Assembly (NCBI GenBank): GCA_958295495.1
Contig: OY282352.1
Location: forward strand, 3,846,548-3,910,547
Length of the DNA: 64,000 nucleotides
Origin: an uncultured Latescibacterota bacterium
Lineage (GTDB): Bacteria; Latescibacterota; UBA2968; UBA8231
Reading direction: 5' to 3'
Positions 8,390 through 16,751 of this stretch are shown piece by piece. How positions within the stretch are numbered: position 1 is the first letter of the stretch; every line of letters begins with the position of its first letter. A program made the position numbers and the translations under genes. Under the pieces are notes generated by a model. That model was not told the origin of the DNA. It searched no databases and saw nothing but the letters and a program-made list of their open reading frames with translations.

Positions 8390-9468
8390 GCACGCCGAGC
8401 GATAGCACCTCCGGCGAGAGGCGCTGGAGCGATCTGTTTCCGCTCGACTGGGAGTTGGTGCGTCATGCCGGTGCCGAGCCGGTGCCCTATCACCTCAAGA
8501 AATGGTGGTTCTGTCTCGGGGGCACGGTGGCGTACCTGTTTATCGTGCAGGTTCTCACCGGCATCGCCCTGACTTTCTACTACGTGCCCTCGCCCGAGGA
8601 AGCGTACGCCAGCGTCGAGATGATCACGCGCGACGTGCGCTTTGGCTGGTACATCCGCTCGCTGCACAAGTGGGCTGCCAATCTCATGGTCGTCGCCGTG
8701 TTCCTACATTTGCTGCGCGTTTACTTCACCGCTGCGTACCGCCACCCGCGCCAGCTAAACTGGATGGTGGGCATCGGCCTGCTGGTGACGACGCTCGCTT
8801 TCGGGTTCACCGGGTACTCGCTCATCTACGAGCAGCTCAGCTTCTGGGGGGCGACGGTAGCGGCCAACTTGGTTGAAGCACTGCCCCTAGTGGGGACGGT
8901 GGCGGCGCAGATGTTGCGCGGCGGTGAGGCGATCGGGGCGAATACCCTGACGCGGTTTTTCATCCTCCACATCGGCGTACTGCCCACCGTCGCCTTCGCA
9001 CTCGTGGGGCTGCACATCACGCTGGTCAGAATGCAGGGGGTCACCGAGCAGGTTTTCGACGACGAGAAAGTCCAAGACGAGGCGCGCTTCTTCCGCTTCT
9101 GGCCCGACCACGCCACGACCGAGTTGCTAATCGGCGTACTGCTGATGTACGTGCTGACCCTGCTGGCGCTGATTTTTCCGGCCGGCCTCGGCGAGCCGGC
9201 CAATCCGGCGCAAACCCCAGCGCACATCAAACCGGAGTGGTATTTCTACTTTAGCTTTCGCCTACTCAAGCTGACCTCGCTGCGGCTCAGCGTATTGCTG
9301 ATGACTGCGGGGCTAGCGGTGCTTTTGTTCTGGCCATTCATCGAAAGCTGGCTGCAAAGGCACTTGCGTTTTTCGGACACGGCATCCGCGTGTCTGGGCG
9401 CAATCGCTTTTCTCGGCTTCCTCGCCCTGACCGTGTGGGAGAGCCTCGACACCGGACACATACCCTGA
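8386..9468 (+). CDS. Cytochrome b of a bc-type complex
   Basis: 360 residues, with N- and C-terminal halves fused as in bc1-type cytochrome b but short. Two haem b ligand pairs are visible: H94/H108 in SLHKWAANL...FLHLL, and H195/H210 in FILHIG...VGLHITLV. The quinol-oxidation motif PEWY is at residues 283-286 (KPEWYFYF). About seven or eight hydrophobic helices fit. It is translationally coupled to the Rieske gene (ATGA overlap) and is followed after 41 nt by the octahaem cytochrome c, giving a three-gene quinol-oxidising unit. Confidence 0.93.
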   Translation: MSTPSDSTSGERRWSDLFPLDWELVRHAGAEPVPYHLKKWWFCLGGTVAYLFIVQVLTGIALTFYYVPSPEEAYASVEMITRDVRFGWYIRSLHKWAANLMVVAVFLHLLRVYFTAAYRHPRQLNWMVGIGLLVTTLAFGFTGYSLIYEQLSFWGATVAANLVEALPLVGTVAAQMLRGGEAIGANTLTRFFILHIGVLPTVAFALVGLHITLVRMQGVTEQVFDDEKVQDEARFFRFWPDHATTELLIGVLLMYVLTLLALIFPAGLGEPANPAQTPAHIKPEWYFYFSFRLLKLTSLRLSVLLMTAGLAVLLFWPFIESWLQRHLRFSDTASACLGAIAFLGFLALTVWESLDTGHIP

Positions 9469-9509
9469 ATGTTTTGCAAGAACGGATAAAAACCGGGAGG
9501 ATTGCTCTG

Positions 9510-11105
9510 ATGACACTAACGGCCAAGCGCTACGTCGTGGCGGCTCTTTCGTTTCTGTTCCTGCTGTCGCTGCTCGTCGTCGCCTACCACGAGTCGAGAA
9601 TGGCCCGCGAGGAGGAGGACCCCGGGCCGGTGGTGAAGCAGTCGAGCGAGGCCTGCGTGTCCTGTCATCGCAAGGATAGCCCGGCGTTGGTGATGGAATG
9701 GGAGGAGTCGCGCCACGCCGAACTCGGGGTGGGATGTTTCGACTGCCACGCGGCCAACAGCAACGACGAAGACGCGTGGAAACACGAAGGGGTTTGGGTG
9801 TCGGCGCTGGTGACGCCTAAGGACTGCGCCACCTGTCACGTCCGCGAGTTTGAGCAGTTCTCGGTGAGCCACCACGCCCGCGCCGGTGAAATTTTGGCCA
9901 GTCTCGACAATGTGCTCGCCGAGAAAGCGGCCGGCCTGCCGGACAACATCGCCGACGCGGTCAACGGGTGTTGGCAGTGCCACGGCAGCATCGTGCGCTT
10001 TGAGCGCGACGAGTCCGGCGCTATCGTGCGCACCGGCAAGGAGAACAAGCCGGTAATCGCTGCCGACACCTGGCCCAACAGCGGCATGGGGCGGCTCAAT
10101 CCCGACGGCTCAAAAGGCTCGTGCCACGCCTGCCACTCGCGCCACGCCTTCCAGGCCAAGCTGTCGCGCTCGCCCGAAAACTGCGGCAAGTGCCACATGG
10201 GACCCGACCACCCGCAGATTGAGATCTACAACGAGTCAAAGCACGGCATCGCCTTCTACGCCAACCGCGACCGCATGGCGCTGGACAAGGACGGCGACTG
10301 GGTCCTCGGCCGCGACTACTCGGCCGCGCCGACGTGCGCCACCTGTCACATCAGCAGCTACATGACGCCGCAGGGCGTGTACGAAGCCAACAGCCATGAC
10401 GTGGGAGAGCGCATTAGCTGGACCCTGAGACCGGTGATCAGTACAAAACAGAATTTGGTAATTTTCGCGGACGGCTTCCGGGAAGACTATCCCGATACGA
10501 GGGCCCTGCCCGACTCGGGGGAGGTCGTCGATACGATCGAGAAAGTCGTGGAGAATGAACAACTCGTCAGCAAGACGGTCCCGCGGGTGGTCGAGGAGAT
10601 CGTCACTTGGCAAGAGCGGCGCGAGAAGATGAAAGGGGCTTGTCTCAACTGCCACAATGACACCTACGTCGATAACTTCTACAAGCAGTTCGACGACTTG
10701 GTCGTCCTCTACAACGAGAAGTTCGCCCGCCCGGCCAAGCAGATGATGGACGAGCTCAAGGCCGACGGGGTGTTAAAACCGGACGCTCCGTTTGAACACA
10801 AGGTCCAGTGGGTGTTCTGGGAGCTGTGGCATCACGAAGGCCGGCGCGCGCGCCACGGCGCCAGCATGATGGGCCCCGACTACACGCATTGGCATGGCAT
10901 GTACGAAGTGGCTAAGCACTACTACACGGAGTTCCTGCCGGCCGCGATCGAAGCGGCGGCGAACAAGAGCGAAGCCATGGAGCACAAGTACCGCACCAAA
11001 GTGGCGGCGTTGCTGGCCAAGGAAGAGCACGCGTGGATGAAGGGGCTCGATCCCAAAGAGGCCGAAGCGCTCAGGGCGATGTACCGGGGGCGCTACAACC
11101 AGTAG
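9510..11105 (+). CDS. Octahaem cytochrome c, hydroxylamine oxidoreductase-like
   Basis: 531 residues from the ATG at 9510, preceded by GGGAGG; an upstream in-frame extension lies inside cytochrome b. A hydrophobic anchor covers residues 8-26. Eight CxxCH haem sites are present: 49-53, 76-80, 106-110, 154-158, 205-209, 225-229, 276-280 and 378-382. The stretch MGPDHPQIEIYNESKHGIAF after the sixth haem and the Tyr-rich HGMYEVAKHYY near the C terminus match the HAO family. HAO-like enzymes interconvert NH2OH, NO and nitrite. Whether the catalytic haem carries the tyrosine cross-link (oxidase type) or not (reductase type) cannot be decided by eye. Its place in a Rieske/cytochrome b operon suggests that it receives electrons from quinol. 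Confidence 0.88.
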   Translation: MTLTAKRYVVAALSFLFLLSLLVVAYHESRMAREEEDPGPVVKQSSEACVSCHRKDSPALVMEWEESRHAELGVGCFDCHAANSNDEDAWKHEGVWVSALVTPKDCATCHVREFEQFSVSHHARAGEILASLDNVLAEKAAGLPDNIADAVNGCWQCHGSIVRFERDESGAIVRTGKENKPVIAADTWPNSGMGRLNPDGSKGSCHACHSRHAFQAKLSRSPENCGKCHMGPDHPQIEIYNESKHGIAFYANRDRMALDKDGDWVLGRDYSAAPTCATCHISSYMTPQGVYEANSHDVGERISWTLRPVISTKQNLVIFADGFREDYPDTRALPDSGEVVDTIEKVVENEQLVSKTVPRVVEEIVTWQERREKMKGACLNCHNDTYVDNFYKQFDDLVVLYNEKFARPAKQMMDELKADGVLKPDAPFEHKVQWVFWELWHHEGRRARHGASMMGPDYTHWHGMYEVAKHYYTEFLPAAIEAAANKSEAMEHKYRTKVAALLAKEEHAWMKGLDPKEAEALRAMYRGRYNQ

Positions 11106-11119
11106 CGGTCTGTTCACTC

Positions 11120-11190
11120 TGAACCAAATCGACGAGCTACTCGCGGTGCTGGGCAGCTTGCAGAAGGGCTAAGCGCGAAGGTCGCTGCCC
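11120..11190 (+). repeat. Relic copy 2 of the aminotransferase 3' end
   Basis: AAATCGACGAGCTACTCGCGG and the following GCAGCTTG...GGCTAAGCGCGAAGGTCGC match 6951-7014 at the end of the class V aminotransferase and just past its stop. It sits directly after the octahaem cytochrome stop and before the MscS gene. Confidence 0.8.
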
Positions 11191-11211
11191 GAATATAGAG
11201 GAACCTGTGCC

Positions 11212-11268
11212 CCGGCGGGGCTACTCTATAGTGCGAGTATGTAGGTGGATAGAGGGTAGCCCCGCCGG
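11212..11268. other. Long imperfect hairpin between operons
   Basis: The left arm CCGGCGGGGCTACTCTAT (11212-11229) pairs with the right arm ending GTAGCCCCGCCGG (11249-11268) with one bulge; loop of about 20 nt. Weaker complementarity (CCCGAATA...TGTTCGGG) extends outward to about 11190 and 11283. No T-tract follows, so it is not a classical terminator. It could be a terminator variant, an attenuator or a small palindromic repeat. Confidence 0.55.
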
Positions 11269-11346
11269 TATTGTGTTCGGGGGATAGGCCGATAGAGTTT
11301 TTGAGGTAGCATCTTAGCATTCATCGGAGGGAGACATTTTTGTAAG

Positions 11347-12639
11347 ATGACCATCGAAGAGCTTCTCGACGCCGCGCAACAATTCTGGAGGACAGTCAAT
11401 GTTGCGACATTGATCCCGGGACTCGGTGTACAGGCTGCCGCGGTCCTCGTCGCGCTTCTGATCGGCCTAGCGATCCGAAGTCGGGTCCGCGCGTTCGAGG
11501 CTGAACCGAATGCAGGAGTGCTGATCTACCTGCGTACAATGCTTTACCGGACGCGCAATCTAGTCTCTCCCGCGCTAAATGTGCTGCTGTTAGGCGTCGC
11601 GGTTGAGGGCTGCGTCGCTTTAGTGGGCCAGAGTTGGCTAGTACGGATTGCCCAAAACGTTGCGATCGTCGTGCTCCTCTATCGCATCATCTCAAATTTC
11701 GTCGGGAATCCACTCGTTGCCTCTCTGTTCACATGGCTCGCGATCGCCTTGGCGACGCTTCGCGTGTTAGGTTGGCTCGATGAAGTAAGTGCGTGGCTCG
11801 ATGCCGTTTCCCTCGATATTGGTAGCATCCGAGTTTCTCTGCTTGCGCTCGGGCGTACCTTTGTTGCGGGCGGTGTGCTGTTTTGGCTAGGCAGCATCTT
11901 AAACGCACTGGGCAGGGAAACCATTCGCAACCGCCACGCGCTGGATGTCGGTACGCGCGAGTTGGCCATCAAGCTGTTCCAGATCGGACTGTATGTCGGC
12001 ACCTTCCTGTTACTGCTTGGGGCGATGGGTATCAATCTCACCGCGCTGGCGATGTTTGGCGGAGCACTTGGCGTAGGGCTCGGGTTCGGCCTGCAAAAGA
12101 TCGCCGCGAATTTCATCTCTGGACTCATCATTCTCTTTGACCGCTCGATCACACCCGGCGACTACATTGAGTTTGACGACGGACGTGCCGGGACGCTCCG
12201 CGAACTGAATATGCGGTCGGCAACGTTGGAGACCTTTGATGGCAAGGACATCATAGTTCCGCACGAACAGTTCATCACATTGTCTTTTGTCAACTGGACG
12301 CACAACCATAAGAAACAGCGCTACTCACTTGAATTCTCAGTGGCCTATAAGACGGATCTTCATGCCATGCTACAGCTCGTGAAGGAGGTTGTCACCAGGC
12401 ACCCGGAAGTGCTGTCTGGACCTGAGTTGCCCATTGAGGAGCAGCCGGACGCGGAAATCAGCAGCTTTGGTGATTCGGGTGTCAACATCCTAGTCGAGTT
12501 TTGGATGCTCGGGATTGATGATGGGAAAAACCGGGTCCGCGCCGAGCTGCTTCTTATGATTTGGGACGTACTAAAAGAGAACGCTATCGAAATTCCGTTC
12601 CCGCAACGCGATGTAAGGATTGTACGCGCCGAGCCGTAA
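11347..12639 (+). CDS. MscS-family mechanosensitive ion channel
   Basis: 430 residues. Several N-terminal transmembrane helices (about residues 25-45, 75-135, 160-190, 210-230) precede the pore helix and the MscS signature: GGALGVGLGFGLQKIAANF, followed by LFDRSITPGDYIEF, where the beta domain begins. The C-terminal alpha/beta domain ends in PFPQRDVRIV, as is typical. The protein opens under membrane tension to release osmolytes. GC content is somewhat lower than in the neighbours, and the gene stands between two relics of the aminotransferase 3' end, so it looks like an inserted single-gene module. Confidence 0.92.
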   Translation: MTIEELLDAAQQFWRTVNVATLIPGLGVQAAAVLVALLIGLAIRSRVRAFEAEPNAGVLIYLRTMLYRTRNLVSPALNVLLLGVAVEGCVALVGQSWLVRIAQNVAIVVLLYRIISNFVGNPLVASLFTWLAIALATLRVLGWLDEVSAWLDAVSLDIGSIRVSLLALGRTFVAGGVLFWLGSILNALGRETIRNRHALDVGTRELAIKLFQIGLYVGTFLLLLGAMGINLTALAMFGGALGVGLGFGLQKIAANFISGLIILFDRSITPGDYIEFDDGRAGTLRELNMRSATLETFDGKDIIVPHEQFITLSFVNWTHNHKKQRYSLEFSVAYKTDLHAMLQLVKEVVTRHPEVLSGPELPIEEQPDAEISSFGDSGVNILVEFWMLGIDDGKNRVRAELLLMIWDVLKENAIEIPFPQRDVRIVRAEP

Positions 12640-12711
12640 AGACAACGCTACGCCACTCATCCACGGCGTACATGGGGGCGTTTCCTTGCGCAAACGCCTA
12701 CGCGATCTACC

Positions 12712-12821
12712 TGCCACACGGGCGCGGAGGCTTGCGCCAGCATTGCCTTTTTCTTACTTGAAACCCAAATCGACGAGTTGCTCGCGGTGCTGAGCAGCTT
12801 GGCAAAACAAAGGAGCAAGGC
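12712..12821 (+). repeat. Relic copy 3 of the aminotransferase 3' end
   Basis: Contains CTGCCACACGGGCGCG, CCTTTTTCTTACTTGA and AATCGACGAGTTGCTCGCGG followed by AGCAGCTTGGC and AAAGGAGCAAGGCGTGAA. It aligns with 6893-7008 with small deletions. The final GGAGCAAGGC serves as the ribosome site of the enolase-superfamily gene, and the same bases (GGAGCTAGGCGTGAAGGTC) follow the intact aminotransferase. This suggests the two genes were once adjacent. Confidence 0.85.
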
Positions 12822-13898
12822 GTGAAAATCACCAAAGTAGAAACCATGCAGATAGAGACTCCGCGCTACTACGGCCACATCTCGGGGCACGTGCTGGTCA
12901 AGGTCTTTGTCGATGACGGCCCGGTCGGCTGGGGCGAGGCGTCCGACAGTCGCGCCGAGGATTTGGCGGCCATTGCCCGGCAGTACAACGAGCTGCTGGT
13001 GGGGCGGGACGCCGGAGCCATTACCGAGATCAACGAGCTGTTGCGCGGCCATGCCTTCCACAGCTCAGTGACCGACCTCCACCTCGCCTCGGCGATTGAT
13101 CTGGCGCTCTACGATCTCCATGGCAAGGCCCAAGGGGTACCGGCCTATCGGCTTTTGGGCGGCAAGATGCGGGACAGGCTCTATTGCTGCTATCCGATCT
13201 TTGGCTGGCAGGTAAAAGACGACTTCGAGCGCACGCTGGGCTATCTCCGGCGGCTGCTCGACTTGGGCCATCACCTGTTTCGCTACTACGCGTCGGGCGA
13301 TAGCGCGCTCGACGACCGCTTCTTAGGCGAGGCCAAACGCCGTTTTGACGACCGGCTCAAGCTCAAGTCCATCGACTTTTCCGGGCGCTTCGCCGATTGG
13401 GAGACGGCCGTCCGCTACGCCGATGTTCTGCGCCACCACGCGCCCTATCACTTTGAGCAGCCCTCGTCCAATCTGCGGGTCTCGGCCGAATTTGTGCGGC
13501 GCGTTGACCTGCCGGTGAGTTGGCACATCAACAGCCTAGAGTTGGGCATGGAAGCCATCGAAAAAAGGGCCTGCACGGCCTTTAACCTGGCCTGCGTCTG
13601 CGGCGGCCCGACCCATATCCGCCGGCTTTTTGCCCTCGCAGAAGCGGCTGGGTTCGGCTGTCTGATCGGCACCGACCAAGAATCGACGCTGGGGGTTTCG
13701 GCACAGGTCAGCGTCGGCATTGCCATGCCCAACACCAACTTGCCCTGCGACCCAATGGGGCCGGTGCTGTACACGGCATCCCCGGCCGTGGAAAGGGTGC
13801 GGGCCGCGGGCAGTTATTTGTATCCGTTTGAAGGGCCGGGCTTGGGCGTGGAAATCGACGCGGACAAACTAAGATCACTAACCGTAGGGGAAGCCTAA
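12822..13898 (+). CDS. Enolase-superfamily protein (mandelate racemase-like), altered active site
   Basis: 358 residues from a GTG with SD AAAGGAG. The fold is recognisable: capping domain with GWGEASD, the motif ASAIDLALYDLHGKAQGVP, and barrel strands. Expected active-site positions are unusual. The second-strand KxK acid/base motif reads RYY (154-156), the first metal ligand D185 is present in SIDFSG, E212 in HFEQP is present, but the third-ligand strand reads SWHINS (H235/N237) instead of the usual D/E. The late GTDQESTLG resembles the final general-acid loop. Magnesium binding may be changed and the reaction cannot be predicted. It probably belonged to the M20/aminotransferase cluster upstream. 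Confidence 0.82.
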   Translation: MKITKVETMQIETPRYYGHISGHVLVKVFVDDGPVGWGEASDSRAEDLAAIARQYNELLVGRDAGAITEINELLRGHAFHSSVTDLHLASAIDLALYDLHGKAQGVPAYRLLGGKMRDRLYCCYPIFGWQVKDDFERTLGYLRRLLDLGHHLFRYYASGDSALDDRFLGEAKRRFDDRLKLKSIDFSGRFADWETAVRYADVLRHHAPYHFEQPSSNLRVSAEFVRRVDLPVSWHINSLELGMEAIEKRACTAFNLACVCGGPTHIRRLFALAEAAGFGCLIGTDQESTLGVSAQVSVGIAMPNTNLPCDPMGPVLYTASPAVERVRAAGSYLYPFEGPGLGVEIDADKLRSLTVGEA

Positions 13899-14029
13899 AG
13901 CGATGCACATTGCCACCGGGCTCTCCACGTCAGCGGCGCGAGGGGTGGCCGGTTTGACCTTGGGCCGGTTGTGCCGCAGTATATATCCTTTCGACAATAC
14001 TTGAGTTACAACATAAACAGGAGCGAAAA

Positions 14030-15022
14030 ATGAGCGGGGAAAGCCGAGCGACTTGGGCCGACAATTGGCTCGGGTACCGGGAGGAAATCAAGGTCGTCGA
14101 TGTCACGATTCGCGATGGCGGCCTGATGAACGACCACGAGTTTGCCGACGACGTAGTCCGAGACGTGTACGAAGCCTGCGTCGAGGCTGGGATCGACTAC
14201 ATGGAGATCGGCTACATCAACTCGCAGGAGCAGTTTCCGCCCGGCGAGTTTGGGCCGTGGAAGCACTGCCGCGAGGAGGACCTCCGTCGCATCGTCGGCA
14301 ACAACGACACCTCGCTGAAGTTGGCGGCCATGGCCGACGCAGAAAAAAGCGATTACAAGACGGACATTCTTCCCGCGTCTGAAAGCGTGTTGGACATGAT
14401 CCGCGTGGCCACCTATATCCACCAGATGCCGCTGGCGTTGGACATGGTCAAGGACGCCTCCGACAAGGGCTATGAGACGACCTTGAATTTAATGGCCGTT
14501 TCCACCGTGCCGGAGTCCGAGGTCAAGAGCGCGCTGGAGATGCTGGTGCGCTCGGACGTGGGGGCTGTGTACGTGGTCGATAGCTTTGGCTCGCTCTACA
14601 GCGAGCAGATCCGCGCACTGTGCAACATGTTTTTCAAATACTGCGAGGGGACCCCGATCGAGGTCGGGATCCATGCCCACAACAATCGGCAACTAGCCTT
14701 TGCCAATACCATTGAAGCCGTGGTGTTGGGGGCCAATTGCGCGGACGCGAGTTTTGCCGGCTTGGGCCGCGGCGCGGGCAATTGCCAGATGGAGCTTTTG
14801 TTGGGCTTTTTGCACAACCCGAAATTTCGCTTGCGCCCAGTGCTCAAGTGCATTGAGCAATACGTTGAGCCGCTGCGCTCCAAGCTGCTGTGGGGCTACG
14901 ACTATCCCTACATGATCACCGGCCTGCTCAACCAGCACCCCCGGGCCGGCATGGCTTTCAACGCCTCTGAGGACCGGGGCAAGATCGTCCAGTTCTACGA
15001 CCAGATGGAAGAGCAGGAGTGA
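14030..15022 (+). CDS. HMGL-like aldolase / acyl-transferase (DmpG/LeuA-type TIM barrel)
   Basis: 330 residues. The N-terminal VVDVTIRDGG (R28, D29) and the later GIHAHNNRQLAF (H215, H217, N218) are the metal-binding and catalytic signatures of the HMGL-like family (4-hydroxy-2-oxovalerate aldolase, isopropylmalate synthase and relatives). There is no C-terminal LeuA regulatory domain or DmpG communication domain, and no acetaldehyde dehydrogenase gene nearby, so the substrate is open. SD: AACAGGAGCG. A strong hairpin follows 26 nt after the stop. Confidence 0.85.
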   Translation: MSGESRATWADNWLGYREEIKVVDVTIRDGGLMNDHEFADDVVRDVYEACVEAGIDYMEIGYINSQEQFPPGEFGPWKHCREEDLRRIVGNNDTSLKLAAMADAEKSDYKTDILPASESVLDMIRVATYIHQMPLALDMVKDASDKGYETTLNLMAVSTVPESEVKSALEMLVRSDVGAVYVVDSFGSLYSEQIRALCNMFFKYCEGTPIEVGIHAHNNRQLAFANTIEAVVLGANCADASFAGLGRGAGNCQMELLLGFLHNPKFRLRPVLKCIEQYVEPLRSKLLWGYDYPYMITGLLNQHPRAGMAFNASEDRGKIVQFYDQMEEQE

Positions 15023-15047
15023 GCTGACGGCCTAGTGCAAGCGGCGG

Positions 15048-15087
15048 CAAGACGTCCCGGCGGAAGCCCTTCCGCCGGGACGTCTTG
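15048..15087. terminator. Perfect 19-bp hairpin after HMGL-like gene
   Basis: The arms CAAGACGTCCCGGCGGAAG and CTTCCGCCGGGACGTCTTG are perfectly complementary with a 2-nt centre. Only GGTTGT follows, so there is no full T-tract. The position 26 nt after the stop favours a transcription terminator; an integration or repeat end is the alternative. Confidence 0.6.
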
Positions 15088-15125
15088 GTTGTAAACATTG
15101 CAAAATTGCTACCGTTTTAAAAATA

Positions 15126-15539
15126 TTGAGGACAGAAAAACTCGAAGACGCAGCCTATTTTGCAAGCCGATACGTCATCGTCCCGGTGAAACCGGAGTTC
15201 ATGGCTACAATCGGTCTGCCCTTGCTCGCACGGTCCATTCGGGAATTCCAGCTCGAGAACGAAGACCACCAAATTGAAATCGCCGGCCTCGTTTTCAATC
15301 ACTCTTCCAGCTATTCAGAGGGACCTGAAGGGTCGCAGTCAACTGAGGAAGTCCGGGAACAAGCGCAGGAACATGGCTGGCACATTTTCAATACGCAACT
15401 GAGGTATTCGGCGTCCTATGCGAAGGCGGCGCGTGAAGGGACCTCTCTTCGCTGGACATCCTACGCCCGTTATGAGGTCACTCGCGAATTCAATACATTT
15501 AAGGAAGAAGTCTTCGAGAGACTGAACATCAGGGGGTAG
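15126..15539 (+). pseudogene. ParA-family ATPase, 5'-truncated
   Basis: 137 residues from a TTG. The sequence ASRYVIVPVKPEFMATIGL and IAGLVFNHS corresponds to the C-terminal half of ParA/Soj ATPases. The Walker A (KGGxGKT) and switch regions that should precede it are absent; upstream DNA leads directly into the hairpin at 15048-15087. The gene is therefore probably a remnant, although a separately expressed half-protein cannot be excluded. The next gene starts 4 nt later. Confidence 0.75.
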
Positions 15540-15543
15540 TCCT

Positions 15544-16050
15544 ATGAACCGAAACCAGTCACTTCTCGATCTCGAACTCCGGCTGTTGATTGCACGGTAC
15601 GGAAAAACGGAGGTTGCTAAAGCTCTCTCGGGAATCGGAAGTACCGATCTCACCGCAATCAAGGCCGGGGTCGAGGATTACGAGGATGGTGCCAAACGGA
15701 GCAAAGCACAACGCCGCACCGAGAAGAGCATTGAGGAGATGGTCCGGGAGGTCAACCCGCTCAATCCCGATGTCGCACATCTTTTGGAGAAACTCGCCCG
15801 TGCTTACGAGAACAAGGAATTTCTGCCCGAGCTTCGGGAAGTAAAACGCTTCTTAGAAGCCAGGGACATTCCGACTTTGAAGATTCGATCCCGCAGAAAT
15901 GCCTTCCCTATCGTCCTCCAGGTGCTTGCACCCTGTTCGATTGACGAACTGCGAAAACTCGACGAAGAGAAGCGAGGCAGCAGAAGCGACCTTGGAATAA
16001 TTACCGACCAGATACTCGGCCGTAGCAATAACTCAGGCAGACGCACTTGA
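15544..16050 (+). CDS. Hypothetical partner of the ParA fragment
   Basis: 168 residues, highly charged and mostly helical (KSIEEMVREVNPL, HLLEKLARAYENKEFLPEL). No family is recognised. It starts 4 nt after the ParA-like stop, has GGTAGTCCT rather than a strong SD, and would be translated with it. Such ParA-plus-small-protein pairs occur on mobile elements; a DNA-binding or regulatory role is only a guess. Confidence 0.6.
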   Translation: MNRNQSLLDLELRLLIARYGKTEVAKALSGIGSTDLTAIKAGVEDYEDGAKRSKAQRRTEKSIEEMVREVNPLNPDVAHLLEKLARAYENKEFLPELREVKRFLEARDIPTLKIRSRRNAFPIVLQVLAPCSIDELRKLDEEKRGSRSDLGIITDQILGRSNNSGRRT

Positions 16051-16103
16051 TTGACTATTTCCCCGGCGACCGCGCTGAAAAGGCATAGCTCGCCGCACTC
16101 TCT

Positions 16104-16532
16104 TTAGTACCAGAGATAGCTGGCGTTGAAGGCGATGGCCAAGCCCGTGATGTCGGCTTTAATCGCTTGGTCGTCGATTGTAGCCTCTGCGCTTGGCGTG
16201 CCCCAGCCGACGGTGCCTTTGACCATCCAGTGCTTGCGCACCTCGTAGCCTATGCTGCTGGCCAGCCCGAGGCCGTCGAGGAGGTTGTCGCCCCCGTCGT
16301 CCCAGCGTGCCGTGCCGAGGACGGCCTCGACAAAGGGCGCTGTGGCGCGTTTTTTGAAGAAATAGGTCGCGCTAAAGCCGTTGATCTCAAAGCGGGTATT
16401 GCCCCTTTCGACCGCTGTGCCGAGGAGCTTGGTCTCGTCGTCATCAGTGTCGCTGCCCGCTATCGGCGTCCACGGCCCCCACATAGCCGGACACCCGACG
16501 CACCTGATACTCTCACCGCTGGAGCGCCGCAT
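16104..16532 (-). pseudogene. Outer-membrane beta-barrel C terminus fused to an FnIII scrap
   Basis: The first about 25 codons read WGPWTPIAGSD, matching the FnIII repeat of the gene at 25458-28376. The rest has alternating strands (EINGFSATYFFK, SIGYEVRKHWMVKGTVGWG) and ends AIAFNASYLWY, a typical outer-membrane barrel end with a C-terminal aromatic residue. It lies just downstream of a truncated Vps62-like 5' end (16584-16724) with the frame broken between them. It is the only barrel end in the array, probably the 3' end of an ancestral long gene. Confidence 0.6.
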
Positions 16533-16583
16533 CCCCCGGATCGTCCCACCGCAGCCGCACCGCGCCGTTACCCGCTTCCGCGA

Positions 16584-16724
16584 TTAGTCCGTGCCGGTCT
16601 CTTCCGTTAGGATCAAGATGGGCGAAAATTTCTTGGCCAATTCCAAATCACTAGCCAGATCGGCCGCCGCACTCTCTACTATGAGCATAGCGAACAGGGT
16701 AATTGCAGCAGTCATAAGCGACAT
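16584..16724 (-). pseudogene. Vps62-like 5' fragment (array unit 1)
   Basis: 46 codons: a signal peptide (MSLMTAAITLFAMLIV) and then DLELAKKFSPILILTEETG, the same start as the complete Vps62-like gene at 28386-29528. It then ends at TAA where FnIII-derived DNA has been joined. It starts 28 nt after the paralogue at 16752-17352. The identical junction occurs at 18555. Confidence 0.75.
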
Positions 16725-16751
16725 GAAGTATATCCTTCCTTTATTGAGAGA

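Noticed and set aside
11114..11320. 68-codon minus-strand frame between octahaem gene and mscS
   Set aside because: It runs through the aminotransferase relic and the hairpin; no ribosome site and no protein-like pattern.
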